A DNA stretch of 32,029 nucleotides from Bacteroidota bacterium (lineage in GTDB: Bacteria; Bacteroidota; Bacteroidia; Bacteroidales; VadinHA17). The notes under the pieces were generated by a model. It did no database searches. It was not told the DNA's origin and saw only the letters and a list, made by a program, of their open reading frames with translations. The position numbers and the translations under genes are program-made. Within the stretch, counting starts at the first letter, position 1. Each line of letters starts with the position of its first letter. The DNA lies in NCBI GenBank assembly GCA_030611395.1, contig JAUWPX010000001.1:1-32029 (forward strand). Reading direction: 5' to 3'. This document shows positions 1 through 8,487 of the stretch, piece after piece.

Positions 1-1
1 T

Positions 2-1078
2 TTTTCAGTTGGAGAACTTATTGCAACTCCTCCCGGTGGAATTACAGAGTGTACCTTTAACTGGAGCAAGTATAACCCGTTGGATTCAATTTTTGATTCC
101 TCATTTCAGATTGATACAAATGTGAGTACATCAACAGCAGACAGCCTTGAATCAGGAGGGTACAAGGTGAGAATCAGGGATGCAGGCAGTATGGATACTT
201 CATTTATTGCATGGGTATTTGTTGACCGGCCATATGATAGTATGAGGATTCAAAATTTCACTTGTGAGTATATTGCATTTAACGGATATACAGGCACTAC
301 ACCTTTTTTGTATTATGATACAACTGATAATTCCTCTGTTTTACTTGGAAACGGGATAAGTTTTCTCTGGTGGTCTGATCCTGAATCTTCGATTCCGTTT
401 CCGGATATTGAAATTAACCCTGTTACCTATCAGCCTCCTTATGAAGATACATGGTATTACCTTACTGTAACCGATAGTTTCGGATGTTCAAATGAGGCGT
501 CCCTGTTTTACGAATCAATTCATGTAAAGGCAGATTTTGAGCCGGATCCATCGGAGGGGGAAGCTCCTTTAGAGGTTTCGTTTACAAATAACTCCCTTAA
601 TGCTGTTGAGTATGAATGGCGCTTTGGTGATGATACAATATCAATACTTGAGACCCCTGCACCGCATACTTATTATGATCCAAACATTGAATATGAGGTG
701 GTACTTATAGCAAGAAGTGAGGATCATTGTGTTGATACTTTTAAGTTCCGGTATATAAAGGTTGATCCTTCTGCTCTTGACATCCCTAATGTTTTTACAC
801 CAAACGGAGACACTTATAATGATAAATTTATAGTTTCCGGGAAGTCATTACAGAGTATTTATGTTCAGGTATTCAACCGGCTTGGAAAAAAAATATATGA
901 ATATACCGGACATGGTGCAGCAATAAAGGATTGGGAAGGATGGGATGGTAAAATTAATGGCAGATCGGATGCAAGTCAGGGTATATACTATTACATAATA
1001 AGAGCAGTAGGTTATGATGACATCCAATACAAAGGCAAAGAATATACCGGAGTTTTGTATCTCTACAGGGAAAAATAA
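2..1078 (+). CDS. PKD-domain protein with T9SS type B (gliding motility-associated) C-terminal domain, 5' truncated by window edge
   Basis: This is the C-terminal 358 residues of a secreted protein. The reading frame stays open to the first base of the window, so the true start lies upstream; the TTG at 80 is internal. A PKD-like beta-sandwich lies at about 530-763 (ADFEPDPSEGEAPLEVSFTN, then EWRFGDD, a variant of the usual W-x-FGDG). From about 776 to the stop is a classic type B sorting domain: IPNVFTPNGDTYNDKF, then VFNRLGKKIYE, W-x-GWDGK and a final GVLYLYREK. In Bacteroidota such domains direct export by the type IX system to the surface or medium. The passenger function cannot be told from this fragment. 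The stop is 3 nt from the convergent EF-G2 stop, with no visible terminator hairpin between them. Confidence 0.9.
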   Translation, partial: FSVGELIATPPGGITECTFNWSKYNPLDSIFDSSFQIDTNVSTSTADSLESGGYKVRIRDAGSMDTSFIAWVFVDRPYDSMRIQNFTCEYIAFNGYTGTTPFLYYDTTDNSSVLLGNGISFLWWSDPESSIPFPDIEINPVTYQPPYEDTWYYLTVTDSFGCSNEASLFYESIHVKADFEPDPSEGEAPLEVSFTNNSLNAVEYEWRFGDDTISILETPAPHTYYDPNIEYEVVLIARSEDHCVDTFKFRYIKVDPSALDIPNVFTPNGDTYNDKFIVSGKSLQSIYVQVFNRLGKKIYEYTGHGAAIKDWEGWDGKINGRSDASQGIYYYIIRAVGYDDIQYKGKEYTGVLYLYREK

Positions 1079-1081
1079 ATA

Positions 1082-3238
1082 TTAATCCTCTTCTTGTTCT
1101 TCTTCAAACTTTTTGATAAGTTCTGTCTGCAGGTCGCCCGGCACCTGAGTATATTCTAAAAATTTCATTGTATACATTGCCCTTCCGTTAGTCAGAGAGC
1201 TAAGTGCGGTGGAGTATTTATTCATTTCCGCCAATGGGATTTTAGCAGAGATTTTCTCAAAATCTTTTTCACTGGTCATTCCAAGAATAATTCCTCGTCT
1301 TCCCTGGAGGTCGCTCACAACATCGCCCATTCTGTCAGAGGGTACAAGAATATCCACTTTATAAACAGGTTCCATAATTTTCGGACCGGCATCTTTAAAT
1401 GCATTTTTGAATGCATTTCTTCCCGCGAGTCTAAATGATATCTCGTTAGAGTCAACAGGGTGCATTTTACCGTCATAAACAGCAACACAGATATCTCTTG
1501 CATAAGATCCGGTGAGAGGACCTTCTTCCATTTTTTCCATTACACCTTTTAAAATAGCCGGTAAAAACCTGGTATCAATTGCTCCACCTACAATGCAATT
1601 ATAGAAAACAAGTTTTCCTCCCCATTCCATATCATATTCATTCTTTTTCCTGACTGATACTTTTATTTCACGGCCATCTATTTTATATAACTTAGGGTCA
1701 TCCATTCCTTCTTTGTATGGTTCAATAATCATATGCACTTCACCAAATTGTCCGGCACCTCCTGATTGTTTTTTGTGTCTGTAATCAGATTGAGCTGATT
1801 TTGTAATGGTTTCGCGATAAGGTATTCGTGGAAGCAAGAATTCTGTATTTACATTAAAAATATTGTCAAGGTGCCATTTTAGGATATTCAAATGGTGTTC
1901 CCCCTGGCCAAAAACGATAATTTGTTTTAATTCTTTGGAATATTCTATCAGGATTGTTGGGTCTTCTTCATGCATCCGCTGGAGAGCCTCCCCGAGTTTT
2001 TCTTCGTCACTTTCACTAATAGGTTTGATAGCAGTTCTGTATTTCGGTTCCGGAAAATCGATATTATTATATTTCCAGTTTTGGCCTGCAATGTTCAGTG
2101 TATGATTAGTCTTTGTTTCTTTCAGTTTTACAGTTGCTCCAATATCCCCGGCTACCATTTCAGATACTTTTTCTTTATTATTCCCTGCCATAACATATAT
2201 TTGAGCGATCCTTTCTTTGTTTCGTGTGGTAGAATTAATTAAATCCATTCCTACAGATATTTTACCTGACATAACCTTAAAGAAGTTTACTTCTCCAATA
2301 TGTTCTTCGATTGCAGATTTGAAAACAAACAAGGATGCAGGGCCATCAGGGTCGCATTTAATCTTTTTTCCTTCAGCGTTAACAACAGATGGCATATCTG
2401 CAGGCCCGGGGACAACGTTTACAATAAATTCCATTAATCTTCCGATTCCAATATCTTTTTTCGCTGATATGCAGAAAACAGGGAAAATTCCTCGTTGAAT
2501 AAGTCCTTCTTTTATTCCTGCACGCATTTCATTTTCATCAAGAGTCTCCTTTTCAAAGAATATCTCCATTAGTCCTTCATCATTTTCCGCAGCTTTTTCG
2601 ATCAATTCATTTTGAATATCCTCGGCATGGGCCAAATGATCTGATGGGATATCAGTTATTTCGGGTTTACCTCCATCGTTTGGATACTTATACATTTTCA
2701 TTTTTATCACATCGACAATAGTGTTGAATTCAGAACCTTCATTAACAGGGAATTGAGTAAGAACAACATTATTACCAAATCTTTCCTTTAAAGATTCAAT
2801 TGTTTTCTCAAAGTTTGATTTTTCATGGTCGAGATGATTTATCGCGAATATCAGAGGTTTATTAAGGGTTTCGGAATGACGGAATTGGATCTCAGTTCCA
2901 ACTTCTACACCGTTTTGAGCGTTTATTAACATAATACCGGTTTCTGCGGGATTCAGCCCGGTTATCATTCCGCCAACAAAATCATCAAGACCAGGGACAT
3001 CAATAATATTTATTTTATAGTCATTATAAATGCTATATAAAACAGAGGGAAAAACAGAACTAGTGTTCTCCTGTTCTACTTTTTTGTAATCAGAGACTGT
3101 ATTTTTCTTTTCAACCTGTCCCTTTCGTTCAATAACACCTCCATTAAAAAGGATTGCTTCAGACAGAGTTGTTTTTCCTGCACCGGCATTTCCTAATATG
3201 ACAATATTTTTTATTTTATCGGCTTGATATGTTTTCAT
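1082..3238 (-). CDS. Elongation factor G-like protein (EF-G2 type) with degenerate GTPase motifs
   Basis: The 718-residue protein keeps the five-domain EF-G layout. G1 is GNAGAGKTT (16-24), a P-loop in which the EF-G HID is replaced by NAG. The switch I RGIT motif is not recognisable (QENTSS instead). G3 is DVPGL (80-84) instead of DTPGH, so the catalytic histidine is Leu. G4 is NHLD (134-137) instead of NKMD. Domains IV and V look intact, with KKQSGGAGQFG, HPVDSNEISF and GRRGIILGM. In Bacteroides thetaiotaomicron an EF-G2 paralogue without GTPase activity supports translation under carbon limitation and gut colonisation; I infer this is the same family. Canonical fusA is also present at 4481, divergently transcribed in the str operon. 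The other possibility is a ribosome-protection-type EF-G relative, which is less likely given the genomic position and divergent G motifs. Confidence 0.88.
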   Translation of the reverse strand: MKTYQADKIKNIVILGNAGAGKTTLSEAILFNGGVIERKGQVEKKNTVSDYKKVEQENTSSVFPSVLYSIYNDYKINIIDVPGLDDFVGGMITGLNPAETGIMLINAQNGVEVGTEIQFRHSETLNKPLIFAINHLDHEKSNFEKTIESLKERFGNNVVLTQFPVNEGSEFNTIVDVIKMKMYKYPNDGGKPEITDIPSDHLAHAEDIQNELIEKAAENDEGLMEIFFEKETLDENEMRAGIKEGLIQRGIFPVFCISAKKDIGIGRLMEFIVNVVPGPADMPSVVNAEGKKIKCDPDGPASLFVFKSAIEEHIGEVNFFKVMSGKISVGMDLINSTTRNKERIAQIYVMAGNNKEKVSEMVAGDIGATVKLKETKTNHTLNIAGQNWKYNNIDFPEPKYRTAIKPISESDEEKLGEALQRMHEEDPTILIEYSKELKQIIVFGQGEHHLNILKWHLDNIFNVNTEFLLPRIPYRETITKSAQSDYRHKKQSGGAGQFGEVHMIIEPYKEGMDDPKLYKIDGREIKVSVRKKNEYDMEWGGKLVFYNCIVGGAIDTRFLPAILKGVMEKMEEGPLTGSYARDICVAVYDGKMHPVDSNEISFRLAGRNAFKNAFKDAGPKIMEPVYKVDILVPSDRMGDVVSDLQGRRGIILGMTSEKDFEKISAKIPLAEMNKYSTALSSLTNGRAMYTMKFLEYTQVPGDLQTELIKKFEEEQEED

Positions 3239-3329
3239 CTACTTTTGGATTAAATATTAATTAAATACACACATTTTATTATTATATAGTATCCTATTTA
3301 CATTTAATGTATCTCTAAATTTTGCGACA

Positions 3330-3358
3330 CAAAAATAATAATTTTTTACAACAATCAA
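3330..3358 (-). promoter_or_regulatory. Putative Bacteroidota-type promoter for the EF-G2 gene
   Basis: Read on the minus strand, TTG (complement of 3356-3358) is followed after 18 nt by TATTTTTG (complement of 3330-3337), matching the Bacteroidota sigma-ABfr consensus TTG-N18-21-TANNTTTG. It lies about 90 nt upstream of the EF-G2 ATG, leaving an AT-rich 5' leader of roughly 85 nt. Confidence 0.6.
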
Positions 3359-3370
3359 TGGCAGGGAATA

Positions 3371-3386
3371 AATGGAAGAATGGAAG
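3371..3386. repeat. 8-nt tandem repeat, two copies
   Basis: AATGGAAG twice in tandem (3371-3378, 3379-3386), in the divergent gap between EF-G2 and rpsL, followed by a TCAACT-rich segment. Two copies alone are weak evidence. Confidence 0.4.
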
Positions 3387-3499
3387 GCTCAACTTTTTAC
3401 TTTCAACTCTTTTTATTATCCTGAAGAACCTTAATATTTATTCAGTGCAATGAGTTTTTTTCGGAAGGGAAAATAATGTAAATTAATTATTGATCAGTC

Positions 3500-3528
3500 T
3501 TGTATTTTGAAAAAAAAGAATACCTTTG
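3500..3528 (+). promoter_or_regulatory. Putative Bacteroidota-type promoter for the str-S10-spc-alpha operon
   Basis: TTG at 3500-3502, an 18-nt spacer and TACCTTTG at 3521-3528 match TTG-N18-21-TANNTTTG exactly. It lies 43 nt before the rpsL start, so the leader would be about 35 nt, too short for a large regulatory structure. It is the only good promoter match I found upstream of the 19 kb run. Confidence 0.72.
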
Positions 3529-3571
3529 CAAACCAATTTGACAAAATTATTTAACGTAAACACGTGATTAT

Positions 3572-3946
3572 ATGCCTACAATACAGCAATTAGTTCGAAA
3601 AGGAAGGAAAAAGCTGGTGGAAAAAAGTAAAGCTCCGGCACTGGATTCTTGTCCTCAGAGAAGAGGTGTTTGTGTCAGGGTTTATACAACCACTCCGAAA
3701 AAACCTAATTCAGCAATGAGAAAGGTTGCAAGGGTAAGACTTACTAACGGTAAAGAAGTGAATTCATATATACCCGGTGAAGGGCATAATCTTCAGGAGC
3801 ACTCAATTGTATTAATCAGGGGAGGAAGAATTAAAGATCTTCCTGGGGTAAGGTATCATATTATCAGGGGGGCTCTTGATACATCGGGGGTTGATGGTAG
3901 AACACAACGACGTTCGAAATACGGAACAAAACGACCAAAAAAATAA
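3572..3946 (+). CDS. rpsL: 30S ribosomal protein uS12
   Basis: The 124-residue decoding-centre protein of the small subunit. TTPKKPNSAMRK (K43) and GGRIKDLPGVRYH (K88, D89) are both present. These are the residues at which streptomycin resistance arises and all are wild type, so no resistance allele is seen. First gene of the str cluster, 28 nt before rpsG; the start has no Shine-Dalgarno sequence. Confidence 0.98.
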   Translation: MPTIQQLVRKGRKKLVEKSKAPALDSCPQRRGVCVRVYTTTPKKPNSAMRKVARVRLTNGKEVNSYIPGEGHNLQEHSIVLIRGGRIKDLPGVRYHIIRGALDTSGVDGRTQRRSKYGTKRPKK

Positions 3947-3974
3947 TTATATAACCCATTGAAGGATTCAGATA

Positions 3975-4451
3975 ATGAGAAAATCCAAAGCTAAAAAAAG
4001 AATTTTGGTACCAGATCCAAGGTATAGTGATGTCCTTGTGGCAGAATTTGTAAATAACCTTATGATGAATGGGAAGAAGAGCCTTGCTTATACTATTTTT
4101 TACAATGCTCTTGATATAGTAGGTGAGAAAATAAAGGATGATGAAAATACACCACTGGATGTTTGGAAAAAGGCACTGGAAAATATCACTCCACAGGTTG
4201 AGGTTAAGAGTCGCAGGATAGGTGGTGCAACATTTCAGGTTCCAATGGAAGTGCGTTCTGAAAGGAAAGTTTCAATCAGCATCAAGAACCTGATTAAATA
4301 CTCCAGGAACAGAGCAGGAAAAACCATGAGTGATAAACTGGCAGCCGAGATAATGGCTGCATATAATCTGGAAGGCGGAGCATTCAAAAAGAAAGAAGAA
4401 ACACACAGAATGGCAGAAGCGAATAAGGCTTTTGCACATTTTAGATTTTAG
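3975..4451 (+). CDS. rpsG: 30S ribosomal protein uS7
   Basis: The 158-residue primary 16S rRNA binder that nucleates the 30S head and contacts E-site tRNA. The conserved beta-hairpin VEVKSRRIGGATFQVPMEV is intact. A GAAGGA stretch before the ATG is only weakly Shine-Dalgarno-like. In E. coli S7 represses str operon translation; no comparable structure is evident in the 28-nt rpsL-rpsG gap here. Confidence 0.98.
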   Translation: MRKSKAKKRILVPDPRYSDVLVAEFVNNLMMNGKKSLAYTIFYNALDIVGEKIKDDENTPLDVWKKALENITPQVEVKSRRIGGATFQVPMEVRSERKVSISIKNLIKYSRNRAGKTMSDKLAAEIMAAYNLEGGAFKKKEETHRMAEANKAFAHFRF

Positions 4452-4480
4452 ATATTTGATAATCGGAGTATAATCTGAGA

Positions 4481-6586
4481 ATGGATAAGAATTTAAAATA
4501 TACGAGGAATATTGGGATTATGGCCCATATTGATGCCGGTAAGACAACAACAACCGAAAGGATATTGTTTTACACCGGGATAACACATCGTATAGGTGAG
4601 GTTCATGATGGAGCGGCTCAGATGGACTGGATGGTACAGGAGCAGGAACGAGGTATTACAATTACATGTGCTGCAACTACTACTTTCTGGAAATATCAAA
4701 ACAATGACTACAAAATAAATATTATAGATACTCCAGGACATGTTGATTTTACTGTTGAGGTTGAAAGATCGCTAAGAGTACTTGATGGTGCTGTTGCTAT
4801 CTTTTGTGCTGTTGGAGGTGTTGAACCACAGTCAGAAACTGTCTGGAGGCAGGCTGATAAATATAATGTTCCCCGTATTGCGTTTGTAAATAAAATGGAC
4901 CGGGTAGGGGCGGATTATTACAGTGTCGTAAGCCAAATTAAGGATAAATTGAAATCAATTGCTGTTCCTATCCAGATTCCGATAGGTTCAGAGGATTCCT
5001 TTAAGGGGGTAATTGACCTGATTGATAATAAGGCTGTAATTTGGTATGACGATGAAACAATGGGGACCAATTATAACCTTGTTGAGATTCCTGAAGACCT
5101 GAAAGAGGAAGCTGCGGAATGGCGGGAAAAAATGCTTGAAGCAGTAGCTGAAACTGATGATTCACTACTTGAAAGATATTTTGAAGATCCGGATCTCATT
5201 ACACCGGAAGAGGTTCGTGATGTAATTAGAAGAGCAACCATTGAAAGGACAATTGTTCCTGTTATGTGTGGGTCTGCTTTTAAGAATAAGGGAGTTCAAA
5301 GACTTATGGATGCTGTTGCAGGTTACTTGCCAAGCCCGCTTGATGTAGGAGCTATTACCGGAATTCATCCAAAGATCAATAAAGAGATTAAAAGGGATCC
5401 TGACAATGAACAACCACTGGCAGCACTTGCTTTTAAAATTGCAACTGACCCATTTGTTGGAAGACTGGCGTATTTAAGAATTTATTCAGGGACTATCCAT
5501 TCCAATTCTACTGTATATAATCCCAGAACCAATAAGCGTGAAAGAATTACGCGTCTTTACCAGATGCATGCCAATAAGCAGAACCCAAAGGATAAAATTG
5601 AAGCAGGAGATATTTGTGCTGCAGTTGGGTTCAAATCTCTAAAAACAGGTGATACCCTTTGTGATATTAAACAGCCAATTTCCCTGGAATCAATGGTCTT
5701 TCCCGACCCTGTGATAGGGATTGCGATTGAGCCAAAAACACAGGTGGATGTGGATAAGCTGGGAATTGCACTTGGGAAATTGTCAGAGGAGGATCCTACT
5801 TTTCAGGTAAGAACTGATGAAGAATCAGGGCAAACAATTATAAGAGGCATGGGAGAATTGCACCTGGAGGTATTGGTTGATCGCTTAAAGCGTGAATTTA
5901 ATATTGAATGTAATCAGGGAATACCACAGGTTACTTACAAAGAAGCTATTACTGAGAGTATTAAACAAACAGAAGTTTTTAAAAAGCAGACAGGTGGTAA
6001 AGGGAAATTTGCCCATATCGTTGTTGAGATTTCGCCTGTTGATGAGGGTGAAAAGGATTTACAATTCATTAATAAGGTTAAGGGTGGTAACGTCCCAAAA
6101 GAGTATATTCCGGCAATAGAAAAAGGATTCCGCGGTGCTATGTACAACGGTCCTTTAGCCGGTTACAAAATGGACAATCTGAAGGTTGTGTTAATAGATG
6201 GTTCTTTCCATCCCATTGATTCAGATAGTTTGTCTTTTGAGATCGTAGCAAGGATGGCATACCGTAAAGCAACAAAAAAAGCACATCCTGTATTGCTTGA
6301 GCCAATAATGTCAGTTGAGGTAGTAACCCCTGAAGGGTATATGGGTGATATTATTTCTGATATAAATAAACGACGGGGTCAGGTGCAGGGTATGGAATCA
6401 AGATCGGGAGCAAGGGTTATTAAAGCTATGGTTCCCCTGGTTGAGAATTTTGGATACGTTACTGTTTTACGCACAATTACTTCAGGCAGGGCAACTTCCT
6501 CAATGGAATTTTCTCATTACGAAGAGGTGCCTCCTGTATTGTCCGATGAGATTATTGAAAATTCAAAAGGAAAAATTTTAGTATAA
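4481..6586 (+). CDS. fusA: Elongation factor G (canonical, GTPase-competent)
   Basis: The 701-residue translocase moves tRNA and mRNA through the ribosome after peptide-bond formation. Every G motif is canonical: AHIDAGKTT (15-23), RGIT (57-60), DTPGHVDF (83-90, with catalytic H87) and NKMD (137-140). Domain IV carries KKQTGGKGKFAH and HPIDSDSLSF, and domain V RRGQVQGME. This contrasts with the degenerate paralogue at 1082-3238. No tuf gene follows it as in E. coli; rpsJ begins 11 nt downstream, so the str and S10 clusters are joined. Confidence 0.98.
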   Translation: MDKNLKYTRNIGIMAHIDAGKTTTTERILFYTGITHRIGEVHDGAAQMDWMVQEQERGITITCAATTTFWKYQNNDYKINIIDTPGHVDFTVEVERSLRVLDGAVAIFCAVGGVEPQSETVWRQADKYNVPRIAFVNKMDRVGADYYSVVSQIKDKLKSIAVPIQIPIGSEDSFKGVIDLIDNKAVIWYDDETMGTNYNLVEIPEDLKEEAAEWREKMLEAVAETDDSLLERYFEDPDLITPEEVRDVIRRATIERTIVPVMCGSAFKNKGVQRLMDAVAGYLPSPLDVGAITGIHPKINKEIKRDPDNEQPLAALAFKIATDPFVGRLAYLRIYSGTIHSNSTVYNPRTNKRERITRLYQMHANKQNPKDKIEAGDICAAVGFKSLKTGDTLCDIKQPISLESMVFPDPVIGIAIEPKTQVDVDKLGIALGKLSEEDPTFQVRTDEESGQTIIRGMGELHLEVLVDRLKREFNIECNQGIPQVTYKEAITESIKQTEVFKKQTGGKGKFAHIVVEISPVDEGEKDLQFINKVKGGNVPKEYIPAIEKGFRGAMYNGPLAGYKMDNLKVVLIDGSFHPIDSDSLSFEIVARMAYRKATKKAHPVLLEPIMSVEVVTPEGYMGDIISDINKRRGQVQGMESRSGARVIKAMVPLVENFGYVTVLRTITSGRATSSMEFSHYEEVPPVLSDEIIENSKGKILV

Positions 6587-6597
6587 CATAATATATA

Positions 6598-6903
6598 ATG
6601 AGCCAGAAAATCAGAATAAAACTAAAGTCTTATGACCATAACCTGGTTGATAAGTCGGCTGAGAAGATCGTAAAAACCGTGAAATATACAGGGGCAGTTG
6701 TAAGCGGACCAATACCCTTACCAACTCACAAGCGTGTATTTACCGTTTTACGTTCTCCATTCGTGAATAAAAAATCACGTGAGCAATTTCAGCTTTCTTC
6801 TTTTAAGCGACTACTTGACATTTATAGTTCAACACCTAAAACTATTGATGCATTAATGAAATTGGAGTTGCCAAGTGGAGTGGAAGTTGAGATCAAAGTG
6901 TAA
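6598..6903 (+). CDS. rpsJ: 30S ribosomal protein uS10
   Basis: 101 residues, the usual length, starting MSQKIRIKLKSYDHNLVDKS. The conserved loop GPIPLPTHKRVFTVLRSP is present. In the 30S head it contacts uS3 and uS14, and in E. coli also acts as NusE in antitermination. First gene of the S10 cluster, but with no separate promoter or leader because it begins 11 nt after fusA. Confidence 0.98.
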   Translation: MSQKIRIKLKSYDHNLVDKSAEKIVKTVKYTGAVVSGPIPLPTHKRVFTVLRSPFVNKKSREQFQLSSFKRLLDIYSSTPKTIDALMKLELPSGVEVEIKV

Positions 6904-6927
6904 TTATTAAAGAAAAAAGAAGGAAAA

Positions 6928-7545
6928 ATGCAGGGATTAATTGGGAAAAAAGTTGGAATGACTTCCGTTTTTAATGATGAGGGGAAGAATATTCCATGTA
7001 CTGTTATTGAAGCCGGTCCATGTGTGGTTACTCAAATTAAAACAGAAGAGAAGGACGGGTATGAAGTTGTCCAGCTTGGATTTGATGAGAAAAAGGAAAA
7101 GCGGACTTCAAACCCTGAAAAGGGGCATTTCAAAAAAGCTAATACTACACCAAAAAGAAAACTGGTTGAGTTTACGGATTTTGGTGATGAAGTGAAATTA
7201 GGAGACACCTTTGATGTTGAGTTATTTAACGATGATACATGGCTGGATGTCAGAGGTATTTCAAAAGGGAAAGGGTTTCAGGGAGTTGTTAAACGTCATG
7301 GCTTTAAAGGGGTAGGTGATAAAACTCATGGTCAGCACAATCGCGAAAGAGCACCTGGATCATTGGGTGCTTCTTCTGATCCTTCCAGGGTTTTCAAAGG
7401 AATGAGGATGGCCGGTAGACATGGCGGAAAACAAGTTATGGCAATTAGCCTGAGAGTGATGAAGATTATTCCTGAAGAGAATGTATTAATAGTTAAAGGA
7501 TCTGTTCCTGGTTCTAATGGTTCATATTTAATTATTACGAAATAA
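6928..7545 (+). CDS. rplC: 50S ribosomal protein uL3
   Basis: 205 residues with MQGLIGKKVGMTSVF at the N terminus and the extension that reaches toward the peptidyl transferase centre (KGFQGVVKRHGF through MAGRHGGKQV). One of the first proteins to bind 23S rRNA. Its TAA shares its last base with the rplD ATG (TAATG), implying translational coupling. Confidence 0.97.
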   Translation: MQGLIGKKVGMTSVFNDEGKNIPCTVIEAGPCVVTQIKTEEKDGYEVVQLGFDEKKEKRTSNPEKGHFKKANTTPKRKLVEFTDFGDEVKLGDTFDVELFNDDTWLDVRGISKGKGFQGVVKRHGFKGVGDKTHGQHNRERAPGSLGASSDPSRVFKGMRMAGRHGGKQVMAISLRVMKIIPEENVLIVKGSVPGSNGSYLIITK

Positions 7546-8174
7546 TGAAAATAGCAATTGTAGATAAAGAAGGAAAAGATACCGGGAAAAAGGCGGAACT
7601 TAAAGATTCTATTTTCCGTATTGAACCCAACGATCATGCCATTTACCTGGATGTTAAGCATTATATGGCTAATCAAAGACAAGGTACACATAAGACTAAA
7701 GAAAGAGGTGAAATTAGAGGAAGTACTGCCAAGATAAAAAGACAAAAGGGAACAGGTACAGCAAGGGCAGGTAGTATTAAATCACCAATTATGCGTGGCG
7801 GTGGAAGAACATTTGGTCCAAGACCAAGGGATTATGATTTTAAACTAAATAAAAAAGTGAAACAGCTGGCGAGAAAATCAGCACTCACATATAAGGCAAA
7901 AGAGAAGGCTATTATTGTATTGGAAGATATTAAATTTGAGGAGATAAAGACCAAAAATTTAGTTGATCTAAATACAACTTTAAAAATCTCTGACAAAAAA
8001 TCACTTTTCGTGTTAGCCGAACAAAATAAAAGTCTATATTTGTCATCGCGAAATCTGAAAAGCACAGAGGTCATAACTGTCTCTGAGTTAAATACATACA
8101 AGATAATGAGGGCCTCAACTTTGGTTCTTTTTGAAAGTTCTCTTGATATTTTGGACAAAAATTTTACAACTTAG
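7545..8174 (+). CDS. rplD: 50S ribosomal protein uL4
   Basis: 209 residues. The globular domain is interrupted by the long basic loop GTARAGSIKSPIMRGGGRTF that lines the exit tunnel with uL22 and is where macrolide resistance changes occur in other species. In E. coli L4 represses the S10 operon through a leader absent here. It overlaps rplC by 1 nt. Confidence 0.97.
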   Translation: MKIAIVDKEGKDTGKKAELKDSIFRIEPNDHAIYLDVKHYMANQRQGTHKTKERGEIRGSTAKIKRQKGTGTARAGSIKSPIMRGGGRTFGPRPRDYDFKLNKKVKQLARKSALTYKAKEKAIIVLEDIKFEEIKTKNLVDLNTTLKISDKKSLFVLAEQNKSLYLSSRNLKSTEVITVSELNTYKIMRASTLVLFESSLDILDKNFTT

Positions 8175-8188
8175 TAAAGAACTTTGCA

Positions 8189-8479
8189 ATGAATATATTA
8201 ATAAAACCTATAGTAACTGAGAAAATGACAAAGCAGACAGAGGATCATAATTGCTATGGTTTTTTGGTTGAAAAAAGATCTAATAAGATTCAGATACGAA
8301 AGGCTGTTGAGGAAATTTATGGAGTTACTGTAGAGTCGGTTAATACAATGCGTTATGGTGGGAAAAAGAAAAGCCGGTTTACAAAATCCGGGGTTTTAGC
8401 CGGCAAGACTAATTCGTATAAGAAAGCAATTATAACATTAGCTGAAGGAGATCAAATTGATTTCTACAGCAATATTTAA
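8189..8479 (+). CDS. rplW: 50S ribosomal protein uL23
   Basis: A 96-residue tunnel-exit protein that docks trigger factor and SRP. Starts MNILIKPIVTEKMTKQTE, with the basic GGKKKSRFTKSG loop and C-terminal acidic strand expected for the family. 14 nt after rplD and 8 nt before rplB. Confidence 0.97.
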   Translation: MNILIKPIVTEKMTKQTEDHNCYGFLVEKRSNKIQIRKAVEEIYGVTVESVNTMRYGGKKKSRFTKSGVLAGKTNSYKKAIITLAEGDQIDFYSNI

Positions 8480-8487
8480 AGGTTGTT

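Larger units (their letters stand above)
3239..3571. other. Divergent intergenic region between EF-G2 and rpsL
   Basis: These 333 nt hold no credible coding sequence. They carry one promoter-like element facing each way (3330-3358 minus, 3500-3528 plus) and, between them, a short tandem of AATGGAAG twice (3371-3386) followed by a TCAACT-rich stretch. I see no riboswitch-like fold and no ribosomal protein leader hairpin. Confidence 0.7.

Noticed and set aside
1396..1425. Direct repeat of AAATGCATTTTT/GAATGCATTT within the EF-G2 gene
   Set aside because: It simply encodes the repeated NAFK-NAFK stretch of domain IV, matching the helix at the same place in other EF-G proteins.
3698..3840. Streptomycin-resistance changes in rpsL
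   Set aside because: K43 and K88 with their neighbours are wild type.
7332..7745. 137-codon open frame on the minus strand over rplC/rplD
   Set aside because: Shadow of highly conserved ribosomal protein genes; no family resemblance.
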